A stretch of 64,000 nucleotides of DNA from Sorangium aterium (GTDB taxonomy: Bacteria; Myxococcota_A; Polyangia; Polyangiales; Polyangiaceae). The DNA is taken from NCBI RefSeq assembly GCF_028368935.1, contig NZ_JAQNDK010000003.1:372001-436000 (forward strand), given 5' to 3'. The position numbers and the translations under genes were made by a program. A model generated the notes under the pieces. The model made no database searches. It had not been told where the DNA came from and saw only the letters and a program-made list of their open reading frames with translations. This document shows positions 27,382-34,778 of this stretch, one piece after another. Each line of letters opens with the position of its first letter. The stretch's first letter is position 1.

Positions 27382-29544
27382 ATGTCTCGGCTCCCCGAGC
27401 CCGCGCCGGCTGCGCTCTCGCTTCAGTTCCTTGCAGAGATCGCGTCCGGGGCCACCACCCGCGTTGATCTCTGCAGGTCGGCAGGTCCGCACCGGCCTGG
27501 GGAGCTGCTCGCCGTCAAGCGGCTGCACCCGCACTTCGCCGAGGATCAGAACGTCTCCACCCGGTTCCTCGACGAGGTGCGCACGACCGCGGCGCTCAAG
27601 CACCCGAACGTGGTCGAGGTCGCGGGCTGGGGGACGGACGAGCAGGGATGGTACTTCGCCGTCGAGCTCGTGCAGGGCGTGAGCCTCGCGCGGCTCATGA
27701 AGACCGTCTTCGACACGGGCGAGATGTTCTCCGAGCGGCTCGTCGTCCACGTCGGCGCGACGCTCTGCCGCGGGCTCAGCGCGGCGCACGAGCTCCGCTC
27801 GCCAGGCGGCGCGCTGCTCAACCTCGTGCACCGCGATCTGACGCCGGGCAACGTGCTCGTCGGCTTCCAGGGCGAGGTGAAGATCGCCGATTTCGGGCTC
27901 GCCAAATCGTCGCTCCGCGTGATGACGACGGCCGTCGGGGCGCGCCGCCGCGTGACGACGTACATGGCGCCGGAGCAGGCCCGCGGGGGCGCCGCCGACA
28001 AGCGCTCCGACCTGTTCTCGCTCGGCGTCGTGCTGTTCGAGCTCTTCACCGGCAAGCACCCGTGGCCGTCGACGAGCGACTACGAGCTCCTGCGGAGCAT
28101 GTCGACGCAGCCGGCGGCCGATCTCCGGGAGCTCCGGCCGAAGATCGACAAGGAGCTCGTGTCGATCGTGATGCGCTGTCTCGAGAGGGACCCGCCGTCG
28201 CGCTTCCAGAGCGCGGACGAGATCCTCGCTCGGCTGGAGGGCTGGCTGCACAGCCACGGGTACCACGAGGGCAACGAGGAGGCGCTCGGGCGCTTCGTGC
28301 GGCGCAACGCGATGAGGCAGATGCGCTGGTTCGAGCGCGCCGTCTCCGGCGGCTTCGCCGGGGTCGCCAAGGCGCCGCGCCCCTCGCTCTCGACGGCGCG
28401 GGCGATCCCGCGCCGGCCATCGGCCGATCCGCGGGGCAGGGGGGCGAGCGCCCCCGGACGGCAGCGCGGCGACGGGGGGGCGCGCGCTCAGGCCGACGAC
28501 GCGACCGACATCGAGGCGCGCCGCGGGACGCTGTCCCATTCGCCGACCGGCCTCACGCCGAGCGACGTGGACGCCGCGGACGACGATCTGGGCCGGCGTG
28601 GTGCCATGGCCTCCGAGACGGCCGACGAGGCGACGGTCGTCGTCGGCAGCAACGGCAGGGGGCGCGCCGACCCCGGGTCCTCCAGCTCGGGCGGAGGACG
28701 GCGGCGCAGCAGCCTGCCCTCGTACGGATCCATCACCGAGCGGGACAGCGAGCCGCTGCCGATGTTCGGGAACGAGCCGCGCGCGACGCCCGGGAACGAG
28801 GCGACGCCCTCGATCTCGAGGGTGGCCGCGTTCGCCGTGGATCATGACGCCGACACACCGCTCACGGCGCAAGGCGCGCCGGGAGGCGCGCGGCCGCTGC
28901 ACGCGGAGGTCGACCGCCTCACGACCGAGGCGCTCCGGCTCCGCGAGGAGGCGCGCTTCGCGGTCGCCCACGCCGAGCGCAAGCTGGCGCTGGCCAAGGT
29001 GGCTGCTCACCTCTCCGAGATGGCCACCGAGGCGCTGCGCCTCTCCGCGAGCGCCGCCCCGGAGCGCGCGTCGCACCGCCTCGACGAGGCGCTCGCGCTC
29101 GAGCGGGCGATGCACAAGGTCATGTCCACGCCGCTCACGCTCGCGCCCGAGACGACCGCGCTGCCTGTCGCGTGGGGCAACGAGCAGCGCTCCATCCTCG
29201 CCCAGCTCGGCCTCGAGCACCTGGCACCACCCGCCACGTCGAGGCCCTCGGACTTCGGCGCGCCCCCGCATCGGCTGACTCCGGCGCCCGGGGACGCGAG
29301 CGCGGCGCAGCAGCTCATGGCGACCGGCCCCGCGAGGAGCGACGCGGCAGGCGTGCCATCCGCTGCGCTCGCCGTCCGGGGCGACGCTGCGGGCGACGCG
29401 ATCGGCCCGCCCACCGCTGCGGACGCTGACGCGTTTCAGGCCAGCCTCCGGCCGATGCTCCTCGGCGTGCCGCGCGCGCTCGCGCTCGCCGTCGCGGCGG
29501 CGGCCTTCATGGCGTTCGTCTTGCTGGCCTGGTTCTATTCCTGA
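27382..29544 (+). CDS. Tail-anchored Ser/Thr protein kinase
   Basis: The 720-residue protein has an N-terminal kinase domain: LLAVKRLHP (Lys46), LVHRDLTPGNVLVG (Asp152), DFGLAKSS (170-177) and TYMAPEQARGG. The glycine-rich loop is degenerate (ASGATTRVDL). A long disordered Ala/Gly/Ser/Asp-rich region (about 330-500) leads to a predicted coiled coil (about 505-560, LHAEVDRLTTEALRLREEAR onward). A C-terminal membrane helix (about 698-718) ends at WFYS. The kinase therefore faces the cytoplasm on a tail anchor. TAGACT stands 9 nt before the ATG, suggesting a leaderless transcript. Confidence 0.92.
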   Translation: MSRLPEPAPAALSLQFLAEIASGATTRVDLCRSAGPHRPGELLAVKRLHPHFAEDQNVSTRFLDEVRTTAALKHPNVVEVAGWGTDEQGWYFAVELVQGVSLARLMKTVFDTGEMFSERLVVHVGATLCRGLSAAHELRSPGGALLNLVHRDLTPGNVLVGFQGEVKIADFGLAKSSLRVMTTAVGARRRVTTYMAPEQARGGAADKRSDLFSLGVVLFELFTGKHPWPSTSDYELLRSMSTQPAADLRELRPKIDKELVSIVMRCLERDPPSRFQSADEILARLEGWLHSHGYHEGNEEALGRFVRRNAMRQMRWFERAVSGGFAGVAKAPRPSLSTARAIPRRPSADPRGRGASAPGRQRGDGGARAQADDATDIEARRGTLSHSPTGLTPSDVDAADDDLGRRGAMASETADEATVVVGSNGRGRADPGSSSSGGGRRRSSLPSYGSITERDSEPLPMFGNEPRATPGNEATPSISRVAAFAVDHDADTPLTAQGAPGGARPLHAEVDRLTTEALRLREEARFAVAHAERKLALAKVAAHLSEMATEALRLSASAAPERASHRLDEALALERAMHKVMSTPLTLAPETTALPVAWGNEQRSILAQLGLEHLAPPATSRPSDFGAPPHRLTPAPGDASAAQQLMATGPARSDAAGVPSAALAVRGDAAGDAIGPPTAADADAFQASLRPMLLGVPRALALAVAAAAFMAFVLLAWFYS

Positions 29545-29600
29545 GCGCCGCTGCGCCCGCGAGCGCGCGACGCGCGACGCGCCGCGCGCCGAGACGTCGC

Positions 29601-29630
29601 TTGATCCCGGCGGGGCACGGCGGCTACCGT
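29601..29630 (+). promoter_or_regulatory. Candidate promoter of the TPR-protein gene
   Basis: TTGATC (29601-29606), an 18-nt spacer and TACCGT (29625-29630) resemble -35 and -10 boxes. The ATG follows 9 nt later without a Shine-Dalgarno sequence, so the mRNA would be leaderless or nearly so. Confidence 0.4.
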
Positions 29631-29639
29631 CCTTGGATC

Positions 29640-31130
29640 ATGAGCGAGCAAAGCGACTGGGTGCTGATCGGCCTGGATGAGACCACGGCGCGCCGGCAGG
29701 GGATCCCCGCGCGCATGCCGGTGCCTCGGGGTGAGTTCGAAGGGCTGGCCGACAAGGGGCTCGGCATCGACGCCGCCCGCAAGTGGATCAAGGACTTCCT
29801 CACGAACTCCGAGCCCGGCAAGAGCGGCGTCTGGCGCAAGCAGAACAGCACGCTCGTCTCGCAATTCGAGGCGTTCCTCGACAAGGCTCCGGTCTGGGAG
29901 CGCGCGCAGAAGGCCTTCGGCGAGCGCGACTACGAGAAGGCGATCTCGGCGCTCAAGCGCATCATCACGATGGATCCCGATGATCACGCCGCGCGTCTGA
30001 ACCTCGCCTCGGCGCAGGCGAACATGGGCGATCACCCCGCGGCGCTGAAGAGCTTCCAGGCGATCCGAAAGACGTTCCAGGGGGACGCCGACTACCACGT
30101 GGCGGTCGGGCAAGTGCACCTGGCGATGCAGAAGAAAGACGCCGCGCTCGACGAGATGGTGCTCGCGCTCGAGGCGAAGCCCGACTGCCAGCCGGCGCTG
30201 GATGCGATGGTCCAGCTCGGGGTCCTCACGCCGATCTACGAGAACCCGCGCGACGCGGCCTCGCTCGTCTACGTGCGCTCCGACGCGGTGCTCGAGTACC
30301 TCGCGGGCCAGTGGGACGCGGCGCCGCGCGACGGCGCCTTCTATCTCGAGCAGCTCGCCTACCACGAGCGCGAGCTCCGCCACGACGTCGCGCTGGCCGC
30401 GGCGGAGCGCGCCGTCGCCGCCTCGGGCGAAGGGGCGAGCGGCGAGCGCGCGCACCTCGCGCGGATCGCCGCGCTCCGATCGCTCGGGCGCACCGACGAG
30501 GCGCTCGCCGCGGCCGAGGCCTTCGTCGCGACGGCGCCGTCCTCGTCGGGCGCCTGGGTCGAGCTCGCCAAGTGCCTGTCCCAGGCGGGCCGCGGAGCGG
30601 AGGTGCCCGCCGCGGTCGAGCGCGCGCTGGAGAGCGACCCAGGCGATCTCGCGGCGCTCTCGCTCCGGTTCTGGCCGAGCGATCCCGCGGACATCCAGAA
30701 GGTCAACGAGGCGATCCCCGCGCTCGCCGCCTTCGTCGCGGCTCACCCCGAGAGCGCCGGCGCGCGCCGTTCGCTCGCCCGCGCCGAGCTCGTCGCAGGT
30801 CGGATCGACGACGCGCTGGCGGGCTTCGCGGCGGCCGTCGCGCTCGCGCCCGGGGACGACGATCTCCGGGCCGAGCACTGGACCGAGCTCGGGAAGCAGC
30901 AGCGGTACCCGGACATCATCGCCGATGCGGCGAGGCTCTCGGATCTCGCGAAGCGCGACTGGAAGCTGCGATGGAACGAGGCCGAGGCGTACGCCGCGCT
31001 CGGCAAGAACATCGAGGCGCGGGCGGCGTTCTCGGCCATCAACTTCGACGAGTCGCTGCACGTCGACGTGCGCCGCAGGGCCAAGCGCGCCGTCAAGACG
31101 ATGGATGAGACGCCGCCCGTCGTGCCGTGA
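29640..31130 (+). CDS. Tetratricopeptide-repeat protein
   Basis: About 496 residues, cytoplasmic by sequence (no signal or membrane segment). After an N-terminal 100 residues (MSEQSDWVLIGLDETTARRQ, WIKDFLTNSEPGKSG), TPR-type helix pairs appear: ERAQKAFGERDYEKAISALKR, HAARLNLASAQANMGDHPAA, RTDEALAAAEAFVATAPSSS, RIDDALAGFAAAVALAPGDD and AEAYAALGKNIEARAAFSA. TPRs act as protein-interaction scaffolds. It follows a kinase gene in the same direction and could be a partner or substrate; this is only context. ATG 29640 is preferred to TTG 29601, which lies inside the candidate promoter. Confidence 0.83.
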   Translation: MSEQSDWVLIGLDETTARRQGIPARMPVPRGEFEGLADKGLGIDAARKWIKDFLTNSEPGKSGVWRKQNSTLVSQFEAFLDKAPVWERAQKAFGERDYEKAISALKRIITMDPDDHAARLNLASAQANMGDHPAALKSFQAIRKTFQGDADYHVAVGQVHLAMQKKDAALDEMVLALEAKPDCQPALDAMVQLGVLTPIYENPRDAASLVYVRSDAVLEYLAGQWDAAPRDGAFYLEQLAYHERELRHDVALAAAERAVAASGEGASGERAHLARIAALRSLGRTDEALAAAEAFVATAPSSSGAWVELAKCLSQAGRGAEVPAAVERALESDPGDLAALSLRFWPSDPADIQKVNEAIPALAAFVAAHPESAGARRSLARAELVAGRIDDALAGFAAAVALAPGDDDLRAEHWTELGKQQRYPDIIADAARLSDLAKRDWKLRWNEAEAYAALGKNIEARAAFSAINFDESLHVDVRRRAKRAVKTMDETPPVVP

Positions 31131-31154
31131 CGCCGAGCCGCGGGCGGCGCGCGC

Positions 31155-31934
31155 TCAGAGCGAGCCGGAGACGCCGAGCCCGACGGCGTCGCCCGTGACG
31201 ATCGGCTTCACCGAGAGGGAGACGTCGTTGCGGACGAGCTTCTTCTCGGGCGCGGCGAGGCCGCCGATGAACATCGCGGCCCCGGCGACCTGAGCCAGCC
31301 CGTCGACCATGAGGACGAAGACGCCGCCGCCCTTCGCATCGGCGGTGCCGACGGTGATGAAGGGGCCGGCGAGCGGGATGTAGAGCGGGAGGTAGCTCTC
31401 CCCGCTGCCGCCGCTCGCCCTGTCCGCGCTCTCCGCGACGAGCCCGACCATCGCCGAGAGGATGTAGGTGACCCCGAACGTCACGGCGCCGCCGATGACC
31501 AGGCCGCGGCGCGCCCTCTCCTCGACGCGGTAACCCTCCGGGACGGCCTGCCCTTCCTCGTAGTTCATGATCCTCGGGCCGACCGGGTACGAGCCGGGGG
31601 TCGAGGCGTATCCGGGCGGCGGGGCGTAGCCCGGAGGCGGGGCGTAGCCGGGAGGCGGGGCATAGCCCGGAGGCGGGGCGTATCCGGGAGGCGGGTAATA
31701 GCCGGGCTGCTGCCCGTAGGGGGCAGGCGCGCCGTACGGCGCGGGGGCTCCGTAGGGCGCGGGCTGCGGCTCGGCGCCGGCAGGGGCGGCTGCGCGCGGC
31801 GGCGCGGACGCAGCAGGAGGCGCCTGCGCGAAGGCGGAGGGGGCGCTGAGCAGGAGTGCGGCGAGAGGTGCTGCGCTGGCGAGGAGCGCTCGCCACGGAT
31901 GCGTCGGGGCGCCCTGTCCGGGATGGATCGTCAT
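31155..31934 (-). CDS. Secreted or membrane-associated protein with PPPGYA repeats
   Basis: About 259 residues. A signal peptide (LLASAAPLAALLLSAPSAFAQA) is followed by Ala/Pro-rich sequence, three PYGAP-like units and then about five PPPGYA hexapeptides (coding repeat at 31602-31709). The C-terminal half contains hydrophobic stretches LVIGGAVTFGVTYILSAMVG and VLMVDGLAQVAGAAMFIGGL that may be membrane helices or beta strands. This repeat-plus-hydrophobic layout is common among uncharacterised myxobacterial envelope proteins. Function unknown. It converges on the TPR gene. Confidence 0.75.
   Translation of the reverse strand: MTIHPGQGAPTHPWRALLASAAPLAALLLSAPSAFAQAPPAASAPPRAAAPAGAEPQPAPYGAPAPYGAPAPYGQQPGYYPPPGYAPPPGYAPPPGYAPPPGYAPPPGYASTPGSYPVGPRIMNYEEGQAVPEGYRVEERARRGLVIGGAVTFGVTYILSAMVGLVAESADRASGGSGESYLPLYIPLAGPFITVGTADAKGGGVFVLMVDGLAQVAGAAMFIGGLAAPEKKLVRNDVSLSVKPIVTGDAVGLGVSGSL
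31602..31709 (-). repeat. Six tandem 18-bp units coding for PPPGYA-type hexapeptides
   Basis: Four consecutive units (31620-31691) are nearly identical; the flanking units are degenerate. Each 18-bp unit encodes one hexapeptide in the secreted protein gene, so copy number can change without a frameshift. Confidence 0.8.
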
Positions 31935-32020
31935 GGTCAATGACGCTAACGCAGCTCCGTCGCCAAGGTCCAGACGAGCGCAGGTCGCCGGCGCGTGGCG
32001 TGTGTGCTCCAGGGCCGCGC

Positions 32021-33358
32021 CTAGGCGCGCGTGCGCGCGGGCTCCATGGGCTGGTGCCTCCTGACGGCGCCACCGTCCTTGCGCGCCTCGAGCTCCGGCG
32101 CGTGGTGGTCCTCCAGGAGCGGCGGGATCTCGCCCGTGATCAACCGTGAGGCGCGCTGGTAGGTCACGTAGGACAGGGCCCACGAGAACAGCACCAGGAA
32201 GCGGTTACGGAAGCCGATCAGGAAGAGGATATGGACGAACAGCCACGCGAGCCACGCCAGGAACCCGGAGAGCTTCAGCTTGCCGAAGTCGGCGACCGCC
32301 GCCGCGCGCCCGATCGTCGCCATGGATCCCCGGTCGTTGTACCGGAACGGCAGCCGCGGCAGCCCCCGCAAGGTGCGCGAGACGTTGCGCGCGGCGTGGC
32401 GCCCTCCCTGGATCGCCGCGGGCGCCACGCCGGGCACGGGCGTCCCGTCCTCCTGCTTCAGCGACGCGAGGTCGCCGATCACGTAGATGTCCTCGTGACC
32501 CGGCACCGTCAGGTCCGGCGCCACCAGCACGCGCCCCGCCCGGTCGAGCGGCGCTCCGAGGGTGCGGGCGATTGCCGACGCCGCCACGCCGGCCCCCCAG
32601 AGCACGGTCCTGGCTTCGATCCGCTTGTCGCCGATCGAGACCCCCTCCTCGTCGATGCCGGTGACGCGGCAGTTCGTCCGCACCTCCACATTGAGCGCGG
32701 CCAGCTGCTGTTTCGCCTTCTCGCCGAGCTCCGGGACGTACGACGGCAGCACCTGCCCGGCCCCTTCCAGCAGGACGATGCGGGCCTTGCTCGGGTCGAT
32801 GTGCCGGAACTCGCGCCTGAGCGTGTGCCTCGAGAGCTCCGAGAGGGCACCGGCGAGCTCGACGCCCGTCGGACCCGCGCCCACCACGACGAACGTCATC
32901 CAGGCGCTCCGCCGCGCCGGATCGGGCTCGCGCTCGGCCGCCTCGAAGGCGACGAGGACGCGCCGGCGAATCTCGAGCGCATCCTCGACGGTCTTGAGCC
33001 CGGGCGCGAAGGCCGCCCACGCGTCGTTCCCGAAGTACGAGTGCGACGCCCCGGCCGCGACGATCAGCTTGTCGTAGCCGAGCTCGCCGTCCTCGAAGAT
33101 CACCCGCTTCTGGACGGGGTCGATCGCCTTCACCTCGGCGAGGATCACGCTCGTGTTCTTCTGCTTGCGCAGCACGTGGCGGATGGGCGTGGCGATGTCG
33201 CTCGCGCTCAGGCCCGCCGTCGCGACCTGGTACAGGAGGGGCTGGAACGTGTGATGGTTGTGCCGGTCGATCACGGTCACGCGTACCGGCTCGCGCCGGA
33301 GCGCCCGCGCCGCGTAGAGGCCGCCGAAGCCGGCACCGATGATGACGACGTGCTCCAT
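32021..33358 (-). CDS. ndh: Type II NADH:quinone dehydrogenase
   Basis: About 445 residues. Two Rossmann motifs mark the FAD and NADH sites: VVIIGAGFGGLYAARAL at the N-terminus and FVVVGAGPTGVELAGALSEL near residue 160. NDH-2 signatures HNHHTFQPLLYQVATAGLS and DIYVIGDLASLKQEDGTPVPGVAPAAIQGG are present. The C-terminal segment FLAWLAWLFVHILFLIGFRN provides membrane attachment. The enzyme passes electrons from NADH to quinone without pumping protons; the quinone here would be the menaquinone made by the men genes. ATG 33358 is used; an upstream in-frame start at 33385 adds nine residues. Confidence 0.94.
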   Translation of the reverse strand: MEHVVIIGAGFGGLYAARALRREPVRVTVIDRHNHHTFQPLLYQVATAGLSASDIATPIRHVLRKQKNTSVILAEVKAIDPVQKRVIFEDGELGYDKLIVAAGASHSYFGNDAWAAFAPGLKTVEDALEIRRRVLVAFEAAEREPDPARRSAWMTFVVVGAGPTGVELAGALSELSRHTLRREFRHIDPSKARIVLLEGAGQVLPSYVPELGEKAKQQLAALNVEVRTNCRVTGIDEEGVSIGDKRIEARTVLWGAGVAASAIARTLGAPLDRAGRVLVAPDLTVPGHEDIYVIGDLASLKQEDGTPVPGVAPAAIQGGRHAARNVSRTLRGLPRLPFRYNDRGSMATIGRAAAVADFGKLKLSGFLAWLAWLFVHILFLIGFRNRFLVLFSWALSYVTYQRASRLITGEIPPLLEDHHAPELEARKDGGAVRRHQPMEPARTRA

Positions 33359-33587
33359 GCCGTGGCCCTGGTTCCCGTGTGCCACCGCAGCAAGAGCAGG
33401 AGCCGCAGATCTCCCGATTTGACCCTGGACGTGAAGGCGGCGCCCTCGCTCGTTCGCGGGACGGAGGCCGCGAGATGGCCGCTCGCGATCCCCTCTCGTC
33501 GGCGTCGCCGTCCGTTCGTCGGGCAGCGCTTGCGTCAGGCGCCCCAGGCGGTGCGCAGCAGGGGCCGATCGATCGCCATCGGCCCGG

Positions 33588-34094
33588 TCAAGCGGCTTTG
33601 CCCTGGGCGATCCACTTGTTCATGAAGACCGCGCTGAGCTCCCACCCTTGCCGCAGCTCCTTTTCGGCGCTGCTCTCGAGCATGCCGCCGACGCCGAACA
33701 CCTTCGCTTCGATCGTGATCTCGGCGGTCCGACGCACCTTGTTGTCGCCGATGGCCTCGGCGCGCACCACGCCTTCGTTGCGCATCTTGTCGGCCAGGGT
33801 GCTTGGCGTCAGCTTGAAGGTCCACACCTTCGTCGCCTTGTTCAGCCTGCCCTCTTCGGTGTAGCGGAACCCGGAGCCGAGCAGCTTCTCGACGGGGCCG
33901 GGCAGATTCATCTTCGGCTTCCCGGCCGACCTCCGGATGATCTCCGTCGCCGTCTCGACCTGCTCCGTGATCGTGAACTCGGGGAAACCGAGCTCCTTCC
34001 TGTAGAGCTCCTCGTTGAATGTCTTGTCCAGGAACAGCTTCCAGAACGTCTCGAGGTTGCAGTTGATCTCGTGTGTGAGGGTGAACTTGCCCAT
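33588..34094 (-). CDS. DUF2505-like protein (SRPBCC/START-type fold)
   Basis: The 168-residue protein begins MGKFTLTHEINCNLETFWKL and shows the Trp-containing N-terminal strand/helix, alternating strands (VWTFKLTPSTLADKM, KVRRTAEITIEAKVFGVGG) and long C-terminal helix of small ligand-binding SRPBCC proteins, most like DUF2505. Biochemical function is unknown. ATG 34094 is preceded by AAGGAACGATCCC on the minus strand, an acceptable Shine-Dalgarno. Divergent from the receiver-domain gene. Confidence 0.75.
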   Translation of the reverse strand: MGKFTLTHEINCNLETFWKLFLDKTFNEELYRKELGFPEFTITEQVETATEIIRRSAGKPKMNLPGPVEKLLGSGFRYTEEGRLNKATKVWTFKLTPSTLADKMRNEGVVRAEAIGDNKVRRTAEITIEAKVFGVGGMLESSAEKELRQGWELSAVFMNKWIAQGKAA

Positions 34095-34297
34095 GGGATC
34101 GTTCCTTTGCGGTGCGCGGGTTCGATGACGTCTGGCTCTGCGTGTACCGCAGCCCGTACGTGGCGTCCATGTCTCGGCCGGGACCGCTGAACACGGGATC
34201 TGCGAGGACAATGCGTCCGTCTGCGTTGCGCGCGTCGGGCGATGCGGGCGCGGGCGGCGGGCTTCCAGCGCTTCTGCATCCGTGCGAGCATGACGCT

Positions 34298-34729
34298 GTG
34301 ACGTGCATCCTCGTCATCGACGACGACGCCGCGATCCGATCCATGTTCGTGCGTTCGCTCCGCCCGCTGGGCGAGGTCGAGGAGGCGAACGGCGGGGCGC
34401 CGGCGCTGCGCCGGCTCTCCGCGCGCAAGTTCGATCTCGTGGTGCTCGACCTGCACATGCCGCTGGTCGACGGCTTCAGCGTGCTCGAGTCGCTCTCGGC
34501 CAAGGGGGCGCTGAACCGGGACACGCCCGTCTTCGTCGTGACGGCCGATGAGTCGCAGCAGGCTCGTATCCGCGCGCTGCGTCGGCACGCGATCTTCCTG
34601 CTCTCGAAGCCGGTGAACCTCGCCATGCTGGTGTCGCTGGCGGAGTCCTCGCTGAAGAAAGCCGCCGCCCGCGCCACGCCGTCCCCGCCGTCCGAAGAGG
34701 CGCAGCCCGAGAAGCCGAAGGAGCACTGA
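34298..34729 (+). CDS. Stand-alone response-regulator receiver protein
   Basis: A 143-residue protein with one CheY-like receiver domain: acidic pocket ILVIDDDAA (8-10), phosphoacceptor Asp51 in VVLDLHMPLVDGF, Thr82 in VVTADES and Lys104 in LLSKPVN. A short Ala/Pro/Glu-rich tail follows and no output domain is present. Without an adjacent histidine kinase it probably receives phosphate from a distant one or acts as a diffusible switch. GTG 34298 begins just before the first strand; an ATG at 34211 is possible but adds unconserved residues. Confidence 0.88.
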   Translation: MTCILVIDDDAAIRSMFVRSLRPLGEVEEANGGAPALRRLSARKFDLVVLDLHMPLVDGFSVLESLSAKGALNRDTPVFVVTADESQQARIRALRRHAIFLLSKPVNLAMLVSLAESSLKKAAARATPSPPSEEAQPEKPKEH

Positions 34730-34778
34730 GCGCGATCCGCCGGCCGTGCGGGAGGCCGCTGCGGCCGGTCTGAAGGCG

